From Numida meleagris (taxonomy: Eukaryota > Chordata > Aves > Galliformes > Numididae): 64,000 nt of DNA. Below the pieces are notes generated by a model. The model was given only the letters and a program-made list of their open reading frames with translations, was not told the DNA's origin and did not search any database. Location of the stretch: positions 16,341,331-16,405,330 of the forward strand of contig NC_034415.1 of the NCBI RefSeq assembly GCF_002078875.1. Direction: 5' to 3'. This document shows positions 26,380 to 39,989 of the stretch, in pieces. Both the position numbers and the translations under genes were made by a program. The stretch's first letter is position 1, and each line of letters opens with the position of its first letter.

Positions 26380-27030
26380 ACGAGCGAAACAGGGCAGCAG
26401 CGGGTCCAGGCGGCAGGACTCCACGGGTGAGCGGCGCAGCAGCACGAGAGCATCGACCCCGAGCACCGCCACAGCGCCCACGACGCGAGATGGCGCCTCA
26501 CTGCGCCTACGCCCGTGGGCGGGTCGGCCGCGCGCCTTCCCCGCGGGCCGGCGGGCGGGGCGTGGTGGCGCGGGCGGGGCCCGGGGCCGGAAGCGGAGTT
26601 GGGGGCGGTTTCCGCAGCGGTGCGGTCGGAGAGGTTCCGCGATGGAGGGTTCGGGCCCGGCCTCGGGCGCGGCCGGGCGGTCGTTGACGGAAGACGAGAT
26701 GGCCGACGTTAAGAAGGAGGCAAGCGCCGGGACGGACGGCGGGCGGGGGCCGGCGCGGTGGGAAACGGAAGCGTCGTCAGAGCGGGCCGGGGTCGCCTCG
26801 CAGCGCGGAGTTCCCCGGCGCGTGCCCGGGCAGGGTGGGGGCGGCCCCGAGGCGCGCAGCTCCGCGCTGGCCTGTGCGGGCGAACCGTCCCCAGGGCCGG
26901 GCGCTTCCCCGGGGCCTCGCTGCCTTCCGCCTGCCTCGGGGCGCTCCTGTGCCGCGCCTCGGGGTTGGAGCGGGCAGGGTTCGATTCGTGGGGCCCCCCT
27001 GCCCCAGGGGCAGAGTAGAAGCGCAGGGTA
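26380..27030 (+). promoter_or_regulatory. BCL10: BCL10 CpG-island promoter and 5'UTR
   Basis: Abrupt switch from AT-rich DNA to very high GC with many CpGs. It contains an ETS/GABP-type CCGGAAGC (about 26587-26594), GC boxes (GGGGCGTGG, GGGCGGGGCC) and a YY1-like GAGATGGCGCC at about 26487-26497. The transcription start is not determinable from sequence alone. The YY1-like element often lies just downstream of the start in such promoters, which would place it near 26.47-26.49 kb. Confidence 0.75.
26642..26719 (+). CDS. BCL10: BCL10 exon 1 (GC-AG intron follows)
   Basis: 26 codons ending ADVKKE. The splice point is fixed by protein conservation (KKE|ALE versus human KKD|ALE) and by phase 0. 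The bases after GAG are GCAAGC, a GC donor with otherwise good consensus. No GT nearby preserves phase and the conserved join. The reading frame is also open upstream of the ATG back to about 26372, but without an in-frame ATG. Confidence 0.9.
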
Positions 27031-30000
27031 GTTAAAGCGGTATCCGGCAGCTGGTTGCAAATAGGTGTGTTTTTCTTGATGCTACCGAGTTCCCATAGAG
27101 CGTGATTATTTGGGTTAAATATTGATGTATTTCTTTTCAAGCTCTTTGTCCTGTATCCTTTTGAGTCTTCTCCCATAGTTATGTGCTGCTACTGGGACCC
27201 CGAGGGAAGCCCCCGTCCCATCTCAGTGCGGTCACTCGTGGCCACGCTGGGCTGCGGCTGGTTACATCAGAGGGGAGATCAGTGTGCCACTCGTTTGTTG
27301 ACCATCCGGAGCTCGTTTGTAATGTAGAGTGTTCTATGTACCATCTTCTATAATGCTTTTCTAAAATTTGTGTCTGTTAACGCTGTGTGGCCTCTTAGGT
27401 AAGCTTTTTTTTGTTTTTGTATTTTTTTTCTAATTCAGTAAAGGATGGAGCTTAGCTTAGTTTCTTAATAGCTTCATGCATACAATGTTTCCTTTAGATG
27501 CTTTGTCATAGTTTGTGAGGCATGCTTTTCAAGTTACTACTTGCTTCTGTGGAACCTGGGAGTAATAGTGCAATAGGTAGCATCCGGTTGTTACAGCAAA
27601 AACAAAAAATGAAGACAGGACCTACTTATATATCATGTTACATATACAGTCTGGTTTAAATTTATCTGTGTTAATGACTGAGTTTGCAGTTTCTTCTCCT
27701 GGGAGCCCATCAGTGTCACTTTGGCTTCTAATCTTACAGTTCCATAATATAGCAGTTGGAGGACTTGATGGAAGGCTGGTATGTAGTAAGAGACAACTTT
27801 AATTTTATCATCAAAGTGTAATACAGTAAATCTGACTCTAGAGACTCTCCTTTTGGAGAAGCTCATTGCTGCTTCAGTGTGTGCTCACTTGGCTGCCCCA
27901 AAGTTGTTCAAGTACCTCTGATCACACTCATTGTGGTGAGCCATGGACCAGGTCAGGTGCTGGTCTGTCTTCGCGCAAGCAGCACAGCACTGCTGAGAGC
28001 TTGCACTGCGGTCATGTGTGAGCATAACAAAAGAAACAGCTGCTTGTCCATTTCTCAACTAGATTCAATGATGAGGCAGGCAGCTAGGATATCAGATTCA
28101 GTAGACCCAGCTTAATCGTTATGAGAGCAGAGTTGTAATAAAATTAAATATTTGTTTATTTAACATTTTTACCCCTCTTGTCCAGGCTCATGATACCTTT
28201 TCACTCCCTACCATTTTGTCCTGTCAGGGGAGACTTAAAACAGCTGCCTAGGCATAATGAGCTGTGAGACAGAAAAGCTGCACCACCAGAAATCCCGTGC
28301 GTGTTGTGTAACAGTGCACCTCCGAAGGCTCTCTTACAGGGGTCATCTGGCCTGGGTAGACTTGTCTGAAGGAGAAATTACAAAGGGTAGAATCTAATGT
28401 TGGAGATCTGGGAAGAAGGTAGTGAGACGTGCAAAAACATTGATATAGAAATAGGCTTTTAAAGCTCCTGTTCTGTTATGTTTACTCTTTCTGTTCCTTA
28501 CAAACTGCTAACCTGTTTGGACAGTTGGGGAATTCAGAACTGATGCGCTTCATGCAGTGTAAGGCATGGCACAGGAGGGTGTTAGTCAAAACACAGTACT
28601 TTTCTGTTGAGTAACAACTTGCTTTATACTTCTAATGCTGAAAATTTTACTGACTCTTGTGTCTCTGAGTTTCTTGATTGATCCCCTGTGGTGGTAGGAA
28701 GAGGTCTGTATGAGAAGTGGAAAAAATCGGTGTTGCTGGCAGTATTCATAGTGCAGCTTGCTGTAGTTGGACACTTGAGATGCGCCGCAGAGCAGATGGA
28801 TACAGCTGGCACTGTTGCACTTCTCTGTTCTTACCGAGTCAGTTAGGCTGGCACCCTGTGATGGCATGGGAAGCTGGGTTGGGTCGGTCATCCAGTTCTG
28901 GAACTGGATCCTCTCACTGCCAGGCCCAGAGCAAGAGTGGGGACAGCTACTGCTGCTGTGTACCTCCAGCCTGAAGGAGCCGCCTGGCACCAGCCGCACC
29001 CTTATGCTCTGGTTTCGTGTTGAATTCAGTCTGGCTGTGGCAGTTTGCTCCAGAAACCTTCCTTGCTTTACTAGCACACGGATGAGTGTTGCTTTCATAG
29101 AATATAATCTCAACAAGCTGGAGGATATTTGCAAGTTTTCTTCAGGAAAAAGCATTAATTGTTTCTTTCATCACTTGTATGTAAAGCTTTTTCCCCCACT
29201 TCTAGCACTCAGATTGTTTTTTTTTCTTTGAATTAAATGAAGCAAATTTGATGGAAGGAGACGAGGGGGTTGTTTTTTCACGTTGGTAATTTTCAGCTAG
29301 TGGTTATCTGACTTTTGTATTTCTTAAGTGTAAATTGTTGGCAAGGGAAACTGCCAGTTCTGTAGTATTATGTAAAATGAAAGCTTGTTTTTCAAGTAAA
29401 AAGGTATCATTTGTGACTCATCTTCATAGAGTAGTAGATTTGGTTATTGAAATCAGAGCTGTGAACACGGGCGTTAGTTTTGTTTTGAAGTTAATGTACT
29501 GATTAAAATAAGAGGAATATCTTCTTTGTTTTGGAGATGCTTGTAGCTGTGTGAACCCTGTGAACAAAGTGGATGAAGGTCGCTTTATGTTCTGCTATGT
29601 GTGTGAATAAATTTTTCCTTATAAGAGAAGGCACGTCATCTTCCAAAGAGGAATTCAAAGTAGTCATATTGCTCCTATAAATCACCTTTGAAATAAATCA
29701 GTATTTGTGTTGTAATTGTGGTAACAAAAGGTAGCTTCTTCCTGGGGAACCAGGCTCTCTGAGTGATGGGACTGGATGCCAGGTGTTACAGTGCCTGAAG
29801 ATACAAAGTGGTGCTGCAGTTCCCAGCTCAGAACAGGGCTCTGCTTCTCCTTGCCCGGCAGCAACTGGCTGCACGCTGGGCTCCTGAGCCAATGGGTGCA
29901 ATCCCCTCCCAGTGGTAGACATACATCTTTTTTTCCCCTTCTCTTCTCTTTGCTGCTTATAGAAAGGAATTAAGCAACTAGTTGATGCTTGTTGGCGCTA

Positions 30001-32495
30001 CCCCCTGCAGCATAACTTCAGCTATTTTGCTTTGGCCAGCCATCAGAGTTGTGCTAATTCCCAGGGATTGGTGCCACGTGTCAGGGCTGTACAGGCAGCT
30101 CCGGGTGTTTGATATAAAGCCATAAACCAAAAGAAAGCAAATCAATGAAGACAAAAAGCAGCCAGGAAGTCTGCTCAAAATAGGTACATCTGTGGAAGGA
30201 TGGGCATGTATTGTGGATGCCAGTAATCTGCTGGTGAAGCGTGTGCCCAAATAATGGTGTCTGTCTAACACAGCTTTTAAACAGTGAGTATATGCATACT
30301 GTTGCTCGGAGACTGCATTTACTCGGTGTACAGAAAACATTGATAATGGCGTGCTACTGTTGTGTCTCGTGGATACAAATGGTGTAGAAATGTGACAATG
30401 TAGACAAAATGAATGGTTGCTATTGTGTTTTACTGGTTTAATTTCATTTTACTTAGTGACTGTTCTGAAATGTGATAAGCACAGACTTAATGTAATGTTT
30501 TCAGTGTTTGCCTCCACTAGTTAACATGCATTAAAACTTCTTAGGTCACTCAGAAAAATCAAGAATGCTTTAAAAAAAACTATTTTTTTCTTTTTAAGTA
30601 GATGCATGGAGAAAATTCTCTGCTAAATAACATGGTGGCATCTTTAAACTATTTTGTTAACCTGTAACAGTCATAGAGATTTTTCAATGTAGCTTCTAAA
30701 TAAATTGAAAGATATTCTAATGTTTGTTTTGTTTTTCAGGCTTTAGAAAGGATGCGTCCTTACTTGTGTGACAAAATTATAGCTGAGAGACACTTTGATT
30801 ACCTACGTTCAAAGAAAATACTCACTAGAGAGGACACAGAAGAGATCTCTTCTCGTTCTTCCAGTAGGAAAAAAACTGGGAAGTTATTGGACTACTTAGC
30901 AGAAAACCCAAAGGGACTGGATGCTTTGGTTGAATCTATCAGGCGAGAAAGAACACAAAACTTTCTGTTACAAAAGATAACTGACATAGTGTTGAAAGTC
31001 AAAAATGAAAAACTTGAAGCTCTCAAAGGTGAGAAGTTTATAATAATGTACTGTAAGATAGAAGTTTTATTTTGAGAAGCTATGAAACAGAAGTCCCACA
31101 GTTCTTCAATACATGTTCCTTATTGCAGATTTTTTTTTTATTTTTTTGCTTCCTCTAGTTTTTGGGACAACATACTTGGAAATGACATCGTTTTGGGTGT
31201 AAAATCCTGGGCGTATATTGCTAGCTTTACCTCTTTATTATCTGAACACGTAAGAACAAATTGGGGAAACAAACCCAGGAAACAACCGTGCTGTGTGTTG
31301 TTCTAATGAATAAGATTGTTTCACACTTCAGTTTTACTTTCTGGGAGGTTCTAATTCAGAACTCAGACTAGGTGGTTATCTTCCATCTTGCATTTCTGTT
31401 GAAGCTGTTTGCTGCAGTGGCAGGATGCTTTGGTTTGGTTAAACTTTGCATCTCAGCAGAAGATAAGTCTGCAAACAAAATAGGAGGAAAATTCTCCTAC
31501 ATATCTTCAATGCCAGAACTTAAAATTAGACTTTTAATCTGTTGCTTCATACAGTCAGAGAAGTTTTGTTGACATAGAAAACTTAAGTAGCTGTATGTAC
31601 TCACATTTGAAGGCAGAAAAAGAAAGTGTAAAATTTCTAAACCAAAACCCTTACTTCCTTTTCCACACCCATAAATAAATAAGAAGGAAGAAAGTATATT
31701 TTTAACTCCAGAGATGAAAGGCCTGAATTTTTGTCTGGCTTCAAGTATAGCAGCTGTCAAATGCAGTCTACTTTGGAGTAGAACCATGCAGCTGAAGCTT
31801 TTAGAAAGTTAGTTTGAAAAATATAGTGAGAATATTCTATCCAAAGATAGGTCAGAGGGCTGAAATGACTTCCTAGAGTGAAGCTTAAATTACAGTGGAC
31901 CTTTATCAACTAGTAGCTGATACAGAGAAAACTTTCACATGGTTGACTAGATGATCTGCATGTATTTTCTAATTTGGCATGAGTACTGGAATGTCACAGG
32001 TAAGGTGAAGAGGATAGTCTGTTAAAAGTACACATGATCATGATCAGTGTTACCAATGCTAACTCAGAGCACAATTTTAAGGGTGCATCATAATGTAATT
32101 GATTTTATTCTCTGCTCTTTGTCTCAGGTCTAAGCTGCAGCACCTGTATGACCTCTCTGTATGGAGGAACAAATAATCTTTCTAGATCATATTCTGATGA
32201 ATCAAATTTTTTTGATAGAACAAAAGACAAAGAGTCTACTCAGATGCATAATCCAGAAGAAGATTATAGCACTGCTGTGTTTGTGTCTGCCGTCTCTCTT
32301 CATTCAATGAATCTACCCGTTGCGGAGATGGGAAATGCCGAGAGCGCAATTTTCTCGGTCACCCTTCCAGGCCCTGGCGACCCTGGTGCACCCCCTCTCC
32401 CTCCAGAGCTTCAGTCAGAACAGCAAGAACCATGTACTAGTTCCAGTGACAATTGCTTTTTGCCTTTAAGATCACGTTCTCTTCATCCACAGTGA
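26642..32495 (+). CDS. BCL10: BCL10, CARD adaptor of NF-kappaB signalling (3 exons, complete)
   Basis: Adaptor that polymerises through its N-terminal CARD on CARD9/10/11/14 scaffolds and recruits MALT1 to activate NF-kappaB in the cytoplasm. Exons are 26642-26719, 30740-31028 and 32128-32495: 735 nt, 244 residues (human 233). The start ATG lies in context GCGATGG and gives MEGSGPASGAAGRSLTEDEM, whose second half aligns with human SLTEEDLTEVKK. The CARD occupies roughly residues 20-112 (YLCDKIIAERHFDYLRSKKI, KLLDYLAENPKGLDALVESI). A Ser/Thr-rich tail follows, with NNLSRSYSDESNF, the proline-rich GDPGAPPLPPEL and the terminal LPLRSRSLHPQ. That last motif preserves the LRSR site cut by MALT1, leaving five residues as in human. 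Intron 1 uses a GC donor. Confidence 0.96.
26720..30739 (+). other. BCL10 intron 1 (GC-AG)
   Basis: 4.0 kb phase 0 intron beginning GCAAGC and ending TTTTTCAG. The first 300 bp are part of the CpG island. The rest is unique sequence. A 189-codon minus-strand open frame at 28586-29155 and a shorter one at 27633-27866 match no family I recognise. No CR1 is seen. Confidence 0.85.
30740..31028 (+). CDS. BCL10: BCL10 exon 2 (most of the CARD)
   Basis: 289 nt, acceptor AG at 30738-30739, donor GTGAGA at 31029. It runs from ALERMRPYLCDKIIAERHFD to LKVKNEKLEALK plus one base of Gly. Strong identity with human BCL10 throughout. Confidence 0.97.
31029..32127 (+). other. BCL10 intron 2
   Basis: 1.1 kb GT-AG phase 1 intron with T-rich and AT-rich unique sequence. 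Nothing else is recognised. Confidence 0.85.
32128..32495 (+). CDS. BCL10: BCL10 exon 3 (Ser/Thr-rich C-terminus)
   Basis: 368 nt after GTCTCAG, ending TGA at 32493-32495. It completes the split Gly and includes GGTNNLSRSYSDESNF (the region following the MALT1-binding segment), the conserved PGPGDPGAPPLPPEL and FLPLRSRS near the end. The middle of the exon has diverged from mammals. Confidence 0.96.
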
Positions 32496-34545
32496 ACTTA
32501 GTGACATTTGTCTTTTCATCCAAAGGCTACTGAAACAGTTTCATGTCTTTTAAGGGTAAAAAATGTTTTCAAACTGTTAATTTGTGAAATCAATGGAAAC
32601 AATGCTATTTAATGTTTTTAAAGAGTTGTGGGTTTTTTTTTGTAATCGAGTGACTCTGTAGCTGCTCGATTTTTGTTTTCTTAAGGGTTTTTTTTTTTAA
32701 GATTATGCTACTACACCAGCAAAAGTTGTTTCTTCATTGTTCTGATTTATTTTTGTTTGCTTTGTTTTTAAACCAGTGTATTTAAGATACCATGTTTAGT
32801 TGCAGACACTTGAGCTGCAGTTCCAGAATGGTAACTAACAAATGTAATTTTCTTAATGTTTCTTTGACGAGTGAAAAAGCAAGGGTGATTAAGAAAAGCA
32901 CTGAGTATTGAATAATAACTTCCTGAACTAAAAGCTTGAGCTCACATGCAGAAAAGTTTAAACTCATTTACTAAATTGTCTGTCCTCCATGTATGCGTAT
33001 AATTTGCAAAAAAAGTATCTTCCTTTGGGGGGGAAAAAAAAAATCTGACCAGATCTGTAGCTATGCTTATTTGCAAGAAGGCTCTTAATTTTCTGGACTT
33101 TTTGTCCTACCAGTAAATTGAAAAGCAGTGTCACAGTGATTTTGAGCTAGCAAGTATACATCCACAAGCCTTGGCATATTATTATTGTATATAATTTAGA
33201 AATTTGTGATTTGAGATGCACTTTAAATACAAATTATCATTAATATTTAAAAAGGACAGTAAACTGCAGTAAACTCATCGTGTGGGCTGTCAGGAAAATG
33301 TTATTGTATAATGCTGTTAGGGACCGAGGCTTGTATGTTTTGTCCGGGTGGGTGAGTAGAGGAGTCTTATAACAAGACAATGTCCTTAACTGAAAGATTC
33401 TTGGAAGTGTTGCCCTTCACGTACCTGCTCTTCAACACTGACACGTTTACATTTTGTATCATTTAGAATTGAAGGCATTTAAACAATTTGATCATGGGAA
33501 GGTTCTCATATTTCTTGACACAATATAATGTGATATTTCTCTCATACTCTGCTTTAACCACTTTAAAATTACTCAACAAACTCTTCCTTGGAAATGTGTA
33601 GTTGTGTTCTGTAATGCTGCACTTTAGAGTGATACTTTCAGTATATCAAAAAATAAGTTTTGTATTTCTGGCTTTAAATTCTTTGGGTTTTCATACAGCT
33701 GTGTAATTCCATTCAAGACAAAAGCGAGGTAATAACCCTAAGTTGTGTTCTCCTTTTGTGGAGACAGACCTTCTGCTCTAAACTTTCATTTCATGTTTGC
33801 TCTGATTTCAGAAGTAGGTGAAAATAAACGGCGGTGTTCAATTGTAGTCCACATTCAGTATGTGAATAGCTTACATTTGCTAAAAATGTGAACTTCTGTT
33901 CGTGCGTTTATAAAAAATCCTTGTCTTGTAAACATCTGAGGACCTTCAAGATCATGATTCTAAGTGAAACTCATCAGTACAGATGGAACTCTGAGATTTA
34001 AGTACCTAAATACAAGTAAAATCTTGTTCTCTAAAATTAAATTGAAGATAGGTGCAAATCTTTCTTCCATTAACTTGAACTGCAGTTGCACGTACTCAGG
34101 ATGCATAAAAGTTTATGTCTAGATATCCCTTTGGTCGCTGTATGCCACTTGAAGAGTTGCATTGGTGTTCTCAAACCTTTTTTTTTTTTTTTTCCCCTCC
34201 CTCCTCCTGCTTGTTTTCGCTTCCTTGGCAGCTTAGACTTGGGTCCCTTCTTAGGTTCTTGTAAATGGGGAGAGAACAAGCTTGGCCTTAACTGAAAAAG
34301 GGCTTCAGCTCAAGTTGGAAACTGTCTTGTAGTTGTACATCAGAACACGCATGCAGTGTGTGCTGCCTGTCACACTGCACAGTGAGCAGCGGGCCTGCCC
34401 ATGCAGGGAGCGCTCCTGCAGTGGAGCCTCTTAACCTGAGACTTTAAATGAATGTATTATCTTATTAATGTTTATAATGGGCATTTCTAAAAAAAAAAAG
34501 AGATTTTTATCATGACTTCTTGAATAAATTCTTTTGTATATTTGC
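32496..34545 (+). other. BCL10: BCL10 3'UTR (inferred)
   Basis: AT-rich, about 2 kb, ending at the AATAAA at 34523-34528. It includes a pure T run of about 16 bp at 34178-34193. It is comparable in length to the mammalian BCL10 3'UTR as I recall it. Confidence 0.65.
34523..34528 (+). terminator. Polyadenylation signal, BCL10
   Basis: AATAAA followed by TTCTTTTGTATATTTGCCTG and TTTTCCTGTTTG, a T/GT-rich downstream element. Confidence 0.65.
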
Positions 34546-35226
34546 CTGTTTTCCTGTTTGCCTTTATTAAAATGTGTAGGTTCTAGGAGGTTTTAGGAGT
34601 AGCTCGTGCCAGTACCTGGAGGGGTGGTTTTGGTTTTGTATGCATGTGAGGCTTTTATTCTTTTTAGAGAAGTTGTCTCTGGTGGAAAGAGTGACAATGT
34701 GAAACTCCTGTGGTGGTAGGACTGCCTTGAAGAGCCCTGCGTAGGGAAAACGTGCATGTGAAATGAAGACTGTCTGCTGATCTACGCTGTCTGTGGTTCA
34801 TGGCTAGTATTGCTAACCTGAGAGTATGAACAGGGGCAAGAGCGCTAGGAAGTACCTCACGTTTTGCAAGGCCAGGTGCGGGGGCCTTGCTGCCTGCACA
34901 CTGCCCAGCAGCTGCCACAAGCTGATGTTGGGGGAGGTGCCCCAGAGCTGTATGTGCAGTGCTGGGAGCTTTACCTGCCCGAGGCCAGCTGCTGCCCCCA
35001 GGCTGAGGACAGCGCCGTTTCTCTCTATTCTCTCTAGTGAGGCTCACAGGTGTGAAAAAGAGAAACGGAGGTTGTCTCGGTTTCGTGTCTAATTCTCTTT
35101 TAATCTACGGTCTTTTCGATTAAAAAAAAGAGAAAAGAAAAAAAAAAAAGCTCTGACTTACTGGAGTTGAACACTTGCTACTCAAGTGCGAATGCAGAAA
35201 GGCCAATTATTTCCATCCCTCTCTCC
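34546..35226. other. BCL10-C1orf52 intergenic spacer
   Basis: Short spacer with no gene recognised. It holds an A-rich tract at 35122-35150 just before the C1orf52 CpG island. The open frames on both strands between 34.66 and 35.09 kb show no known family. Confidence 0.75.
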
Positions 35227-36645
<1,419 letters not shown>

Positions 36646-37250
36646 GCAGAATACGCTTGGTTTTAGTGTAATGAGAGTTTCAGTGAACTTGCATTCCTCT
36701 AACGGAATGTGGAACAAATACATGTTTACCGAATTTCTCTCTCCTGTCGGGTAGGGAATTTTATTTCAGCAGTCTGCTTGCCTTTTGGAAAGCACAAAAC
36801 TTAATGGACAGTGTTGTGATAGAAATTCATCTGCTAAACAGAATTTAAACCTGTTTATTTAAAGAGGTGTCTTAAAGCGTTGTGTTGGAGACTTCTGCTC
36901 ATGGGTACAGGATTCACTGGTATTTTGTTTATCAAGAAACCTGGTAGCGTGAGCTTGTCTTGACTGATTTTTCCATTGTGTTAAAACCTTTTATAAAGGA
37001 GCATATACTAAAGATTCTTTAAGTATTGTACTGTGATTTGTTTGAATAATGCTGTTTTGAAATTTATGTAAAGACTGCAAATAGTCACTGGAATAAAACT
37101 ACATTTGAAAACATCTGTAATATAAATGTTGCACTGCATGCCTGGTGAATGGGAGCAATGAATTCTGTACTGTATGCTTTTCGGTGCTGTATTTCTAAAG
37201 ACTCAGCAATCCTCAGGGTTTTGTTTGTAATAAATACACAACTGTAAACT
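36646..37250 (+). other. C1orf52: C1orf52 3'UTR (inferred)
   Basis: AT-rich sequence to the AATAAA at 37229-37234. A second AATAAA near 37091 could give a shorter form. The end is inferred from signals only. Confidence 0.5.
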
Positions 37251-39989
37251 GAAGTGTAGACCTAAAAGTAGAGTTTAATATTAGATAAACTGTTGTGATA
37301 TTATATGATCTGCATCAGTGAAACATGAAGCTAACTGATAAAAAGAATTGAAACATTTAATGTATTCTTCCAAAAACTGAAAATAGCAACTCGATACGTA
37401 TGTGAGAATATTAAGACAAAGCTGTGACAGAGCCTTTACTGTCACATTGTATTTACTTCAGTGCTAACAGTAGTTAAGCTTGTCATAGTATTCGAGCCAG
37501 TGCATACTGTATTTGTGCTAAGCTTCTGCGTGGAATTTGGGGTCTGTATGTGAAAAAGTAACAGCAGGCTTTGAGGGGAAAAGGAGGGCTGCTCTAGGTT
37601 TATTGTCAGCTGAAGCATCTCTGCCTTAGAAATCTGCACTGAGATCAGCCTACCGATACAGGTTTATGTGGTTAAGCAATCATTGTGCACGTTGATGTAT
37701 TTCATTTTCCTTCTGCCTTGAGCTAGCTTTAATTTGGTAGATTTTATATGCATATGTTAATTTAATGTTCATATTTTTTGAAGTGATCTTTAAAAAACAT
37801 TATTTTAACCTCAGTATAGAAAAGTGTATTTGTGGTTAGTGAGTATATGCAGCCTTAATCATCCACTTTAGGTTGCGGTTGTCATGAGATACTGTTTGAG
37901 ATCAAGTGGTTTGTATGAGCTCTGTTTACAGAGGAAGGAAGTATGTTTTTCCTGATGTGCTGAATTCAGTGTCTCTGAATGAAAATGCTCACTCTGATCT
38001 GTTTTCTATATCTGCTGCTCTGATATTGCTGAGAATACAGTAGAAGGCTGAAATATGAGGGATTTGACATGAGGTGTGGGATTCAGTGGGCTGCCTAATT
38101 CAAGACTCACAGCCGTAAGCCTGTCTGCTGCTGAAGTGCTGCTCAAAGCGTGTTACAGCTGAAGGTTAATGTCACTAGCTCTGGAAATAGGATGCATTCT
38201 CACAATAGCCATGGCCAAGCAGGCTTTTGTCCTCACATTGCGTGCCCTGCCTTTCTGCGTGGCAGCTCAGGAAGTTAGCATGCTAATCGCTTCTTTTGTT
38301 TTCAGATAATGTGATATACGCAGTGTCCAGTTGTCTTGAAGCTAACACCATCTAATGCTCGTTTTCCAAGGAGAAAACCAGCGTGTCTAATTGGAGAGAA
38401 GAATGATTAGTTGTATTATTTACACACTTAGGGAAACCTCATTGCAAACAATGAGCATGGCAGCATCCCTATTCAGGCTATGTGGTGAAAGCAGCTATTT
38501 GTCTTCTTAAGACATCTGAAACGAGGATGTGAGAAAGCATGTCTGAAGTGGAGGTACATGGGTGAACTAGTTCTGTTGCTGAATGAGTTTTATTGGTAGA
38601 GGTTCTTCAATCTAGAGAAGTTCTAGTGTTGCTGCTCATGAAGCAGGTAGGGCCTACAAAGAAGCCCAGAGCAGGGAGGGGACTGACCTTTCTGCTCTCA
38701 GAGATAACAACCTGTGTGTTTATTCTGAGTAACTGAGATTGTCTAAAAGAAATTTTGTATCCTCGGTGAGCTCTAAATCAAACTACAGACCTCCCAGGAG
38801 TGGCTAAGGTCCTAAAGGGGAATTCTGATTCTGAAATTCAAAAGAATGAGGCATTTGGAAGTTAAGTCTGTGGGGCTACAGCCCAGAAAGCTTGCATCGA
38901 AAGCTGTGTTTCTAGTGACCGGCTTTGATAGTATGGTACTTACTGAGCAGTACTCACCTCTGGATGGAGAAAAGCACAGCGTCTGTGTCTGGTACAAAGA
39001 GGCTGTTTGAAGCTGCTGGGTTGGGCTGGCTAGAACTCCGCTGGTAGTCAGGAGAGGAAGAAAAGGAGAGAAAGCCCACTGATTTTTGTGAGGATCGGTA
39101 AAGTCTTATTCAGATACTCTACAATGCCTCTAAGAAAAGGTGATAAACTAAATTATACTACTCATCTGTAGTTGGGCTTCTAGATCAAAATTACCAATGA
39201 AGTATCAATTATACAAAGAACTATGAGGCTGCAAAGTTGCCGCAGTTCAGGTTCCTCGAAGACGTCCCATGTTCCAGGAAGGATGTCACAGCAAGCCTTG
39301 TGATTATAGGAGTGCATCCAACATGTGCAGTGGAAAAAGGGGCTCTTCTCTGTGCTCTTTTTGGATGAGTAGGAGTGATGCTGATTCCCAAAACAGGATA
39401 AAAATGGTAACAACGCAGTGCTTAAAAGAAGCAGATGAGGTAAGTGTGAAGAAATGAGCAATGAGAACCTTTTCTAGTTTGTTTCAAAAGTTGAAGAGGA
39501 AAAGATAAGAAGCTGAAGGGCAAAGCAAGGTTTGGGGAGCTAATAGTGAAATTTTGCCTCCTCTGTGCAACAGGATCTAGTAAATGCATGAGTGAATGCT
39601 TACTAAACTTAAACTGATAGCTCAGCTCAAAAAATGTCTGCCTAGAGAACAGTTTGTCCTGGATTGTCTTTCAAGAGGAGTGACAGGGAACATCACCTCC
39701 TCTTACACATGTGGAATATTGGCTTTGAAAATCAGCTGCTATTAACTCTTTGCTTGCACTGTTTTTATGATGGATCAAATGTGATGATAATCATTATGTG
39801 TAATGGGGAAAAAAAGGCAGTAAAAATCCCTACAAGTTTGATCTGAATTCTCTAAAAAATTAGTCCAGAGCGGAAAACTGGTGGCTGGAAGGCAATCTGT
39901 TTGCAGTGAACACATTTTGTTGCCTCCAGATGCTGGCATAATAGCAGCTACATAACGTAGATTTCCAAGAAAGGCAAGATGATCTGGGG

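Noticed and set aside
26372..26641. N-terminal extension of BCL10 in the same open frame
   Set aside because: There is no in-frame ATG, and the sequence is Arg/Gly/Ala-rich as expected of any open frame in a CpG island. The conserved protein starts at 26642.
26965..26995. GGTTCGATTC resembling a tRNA T-loop
   Set aside because: Flanking bases do not form the T stem and no D, anticodon or acceptor arms can be built. It is coincidental in GC-rich DNA.
27633..28115. Processed-pseudogene-like impression on the minus strand (several short frames in succession)
   Set aside because: I could not match the frames to any protein, and there is no terminal A tract in the right orientation.
28586..29155. 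189-codon minus-strand open frame in BCL10 intron 1
   Set aside because: No family recognised, no splice or promoter context and no resemblance to retroelement proteins. I treat it as chance, though a translated search would settle it.
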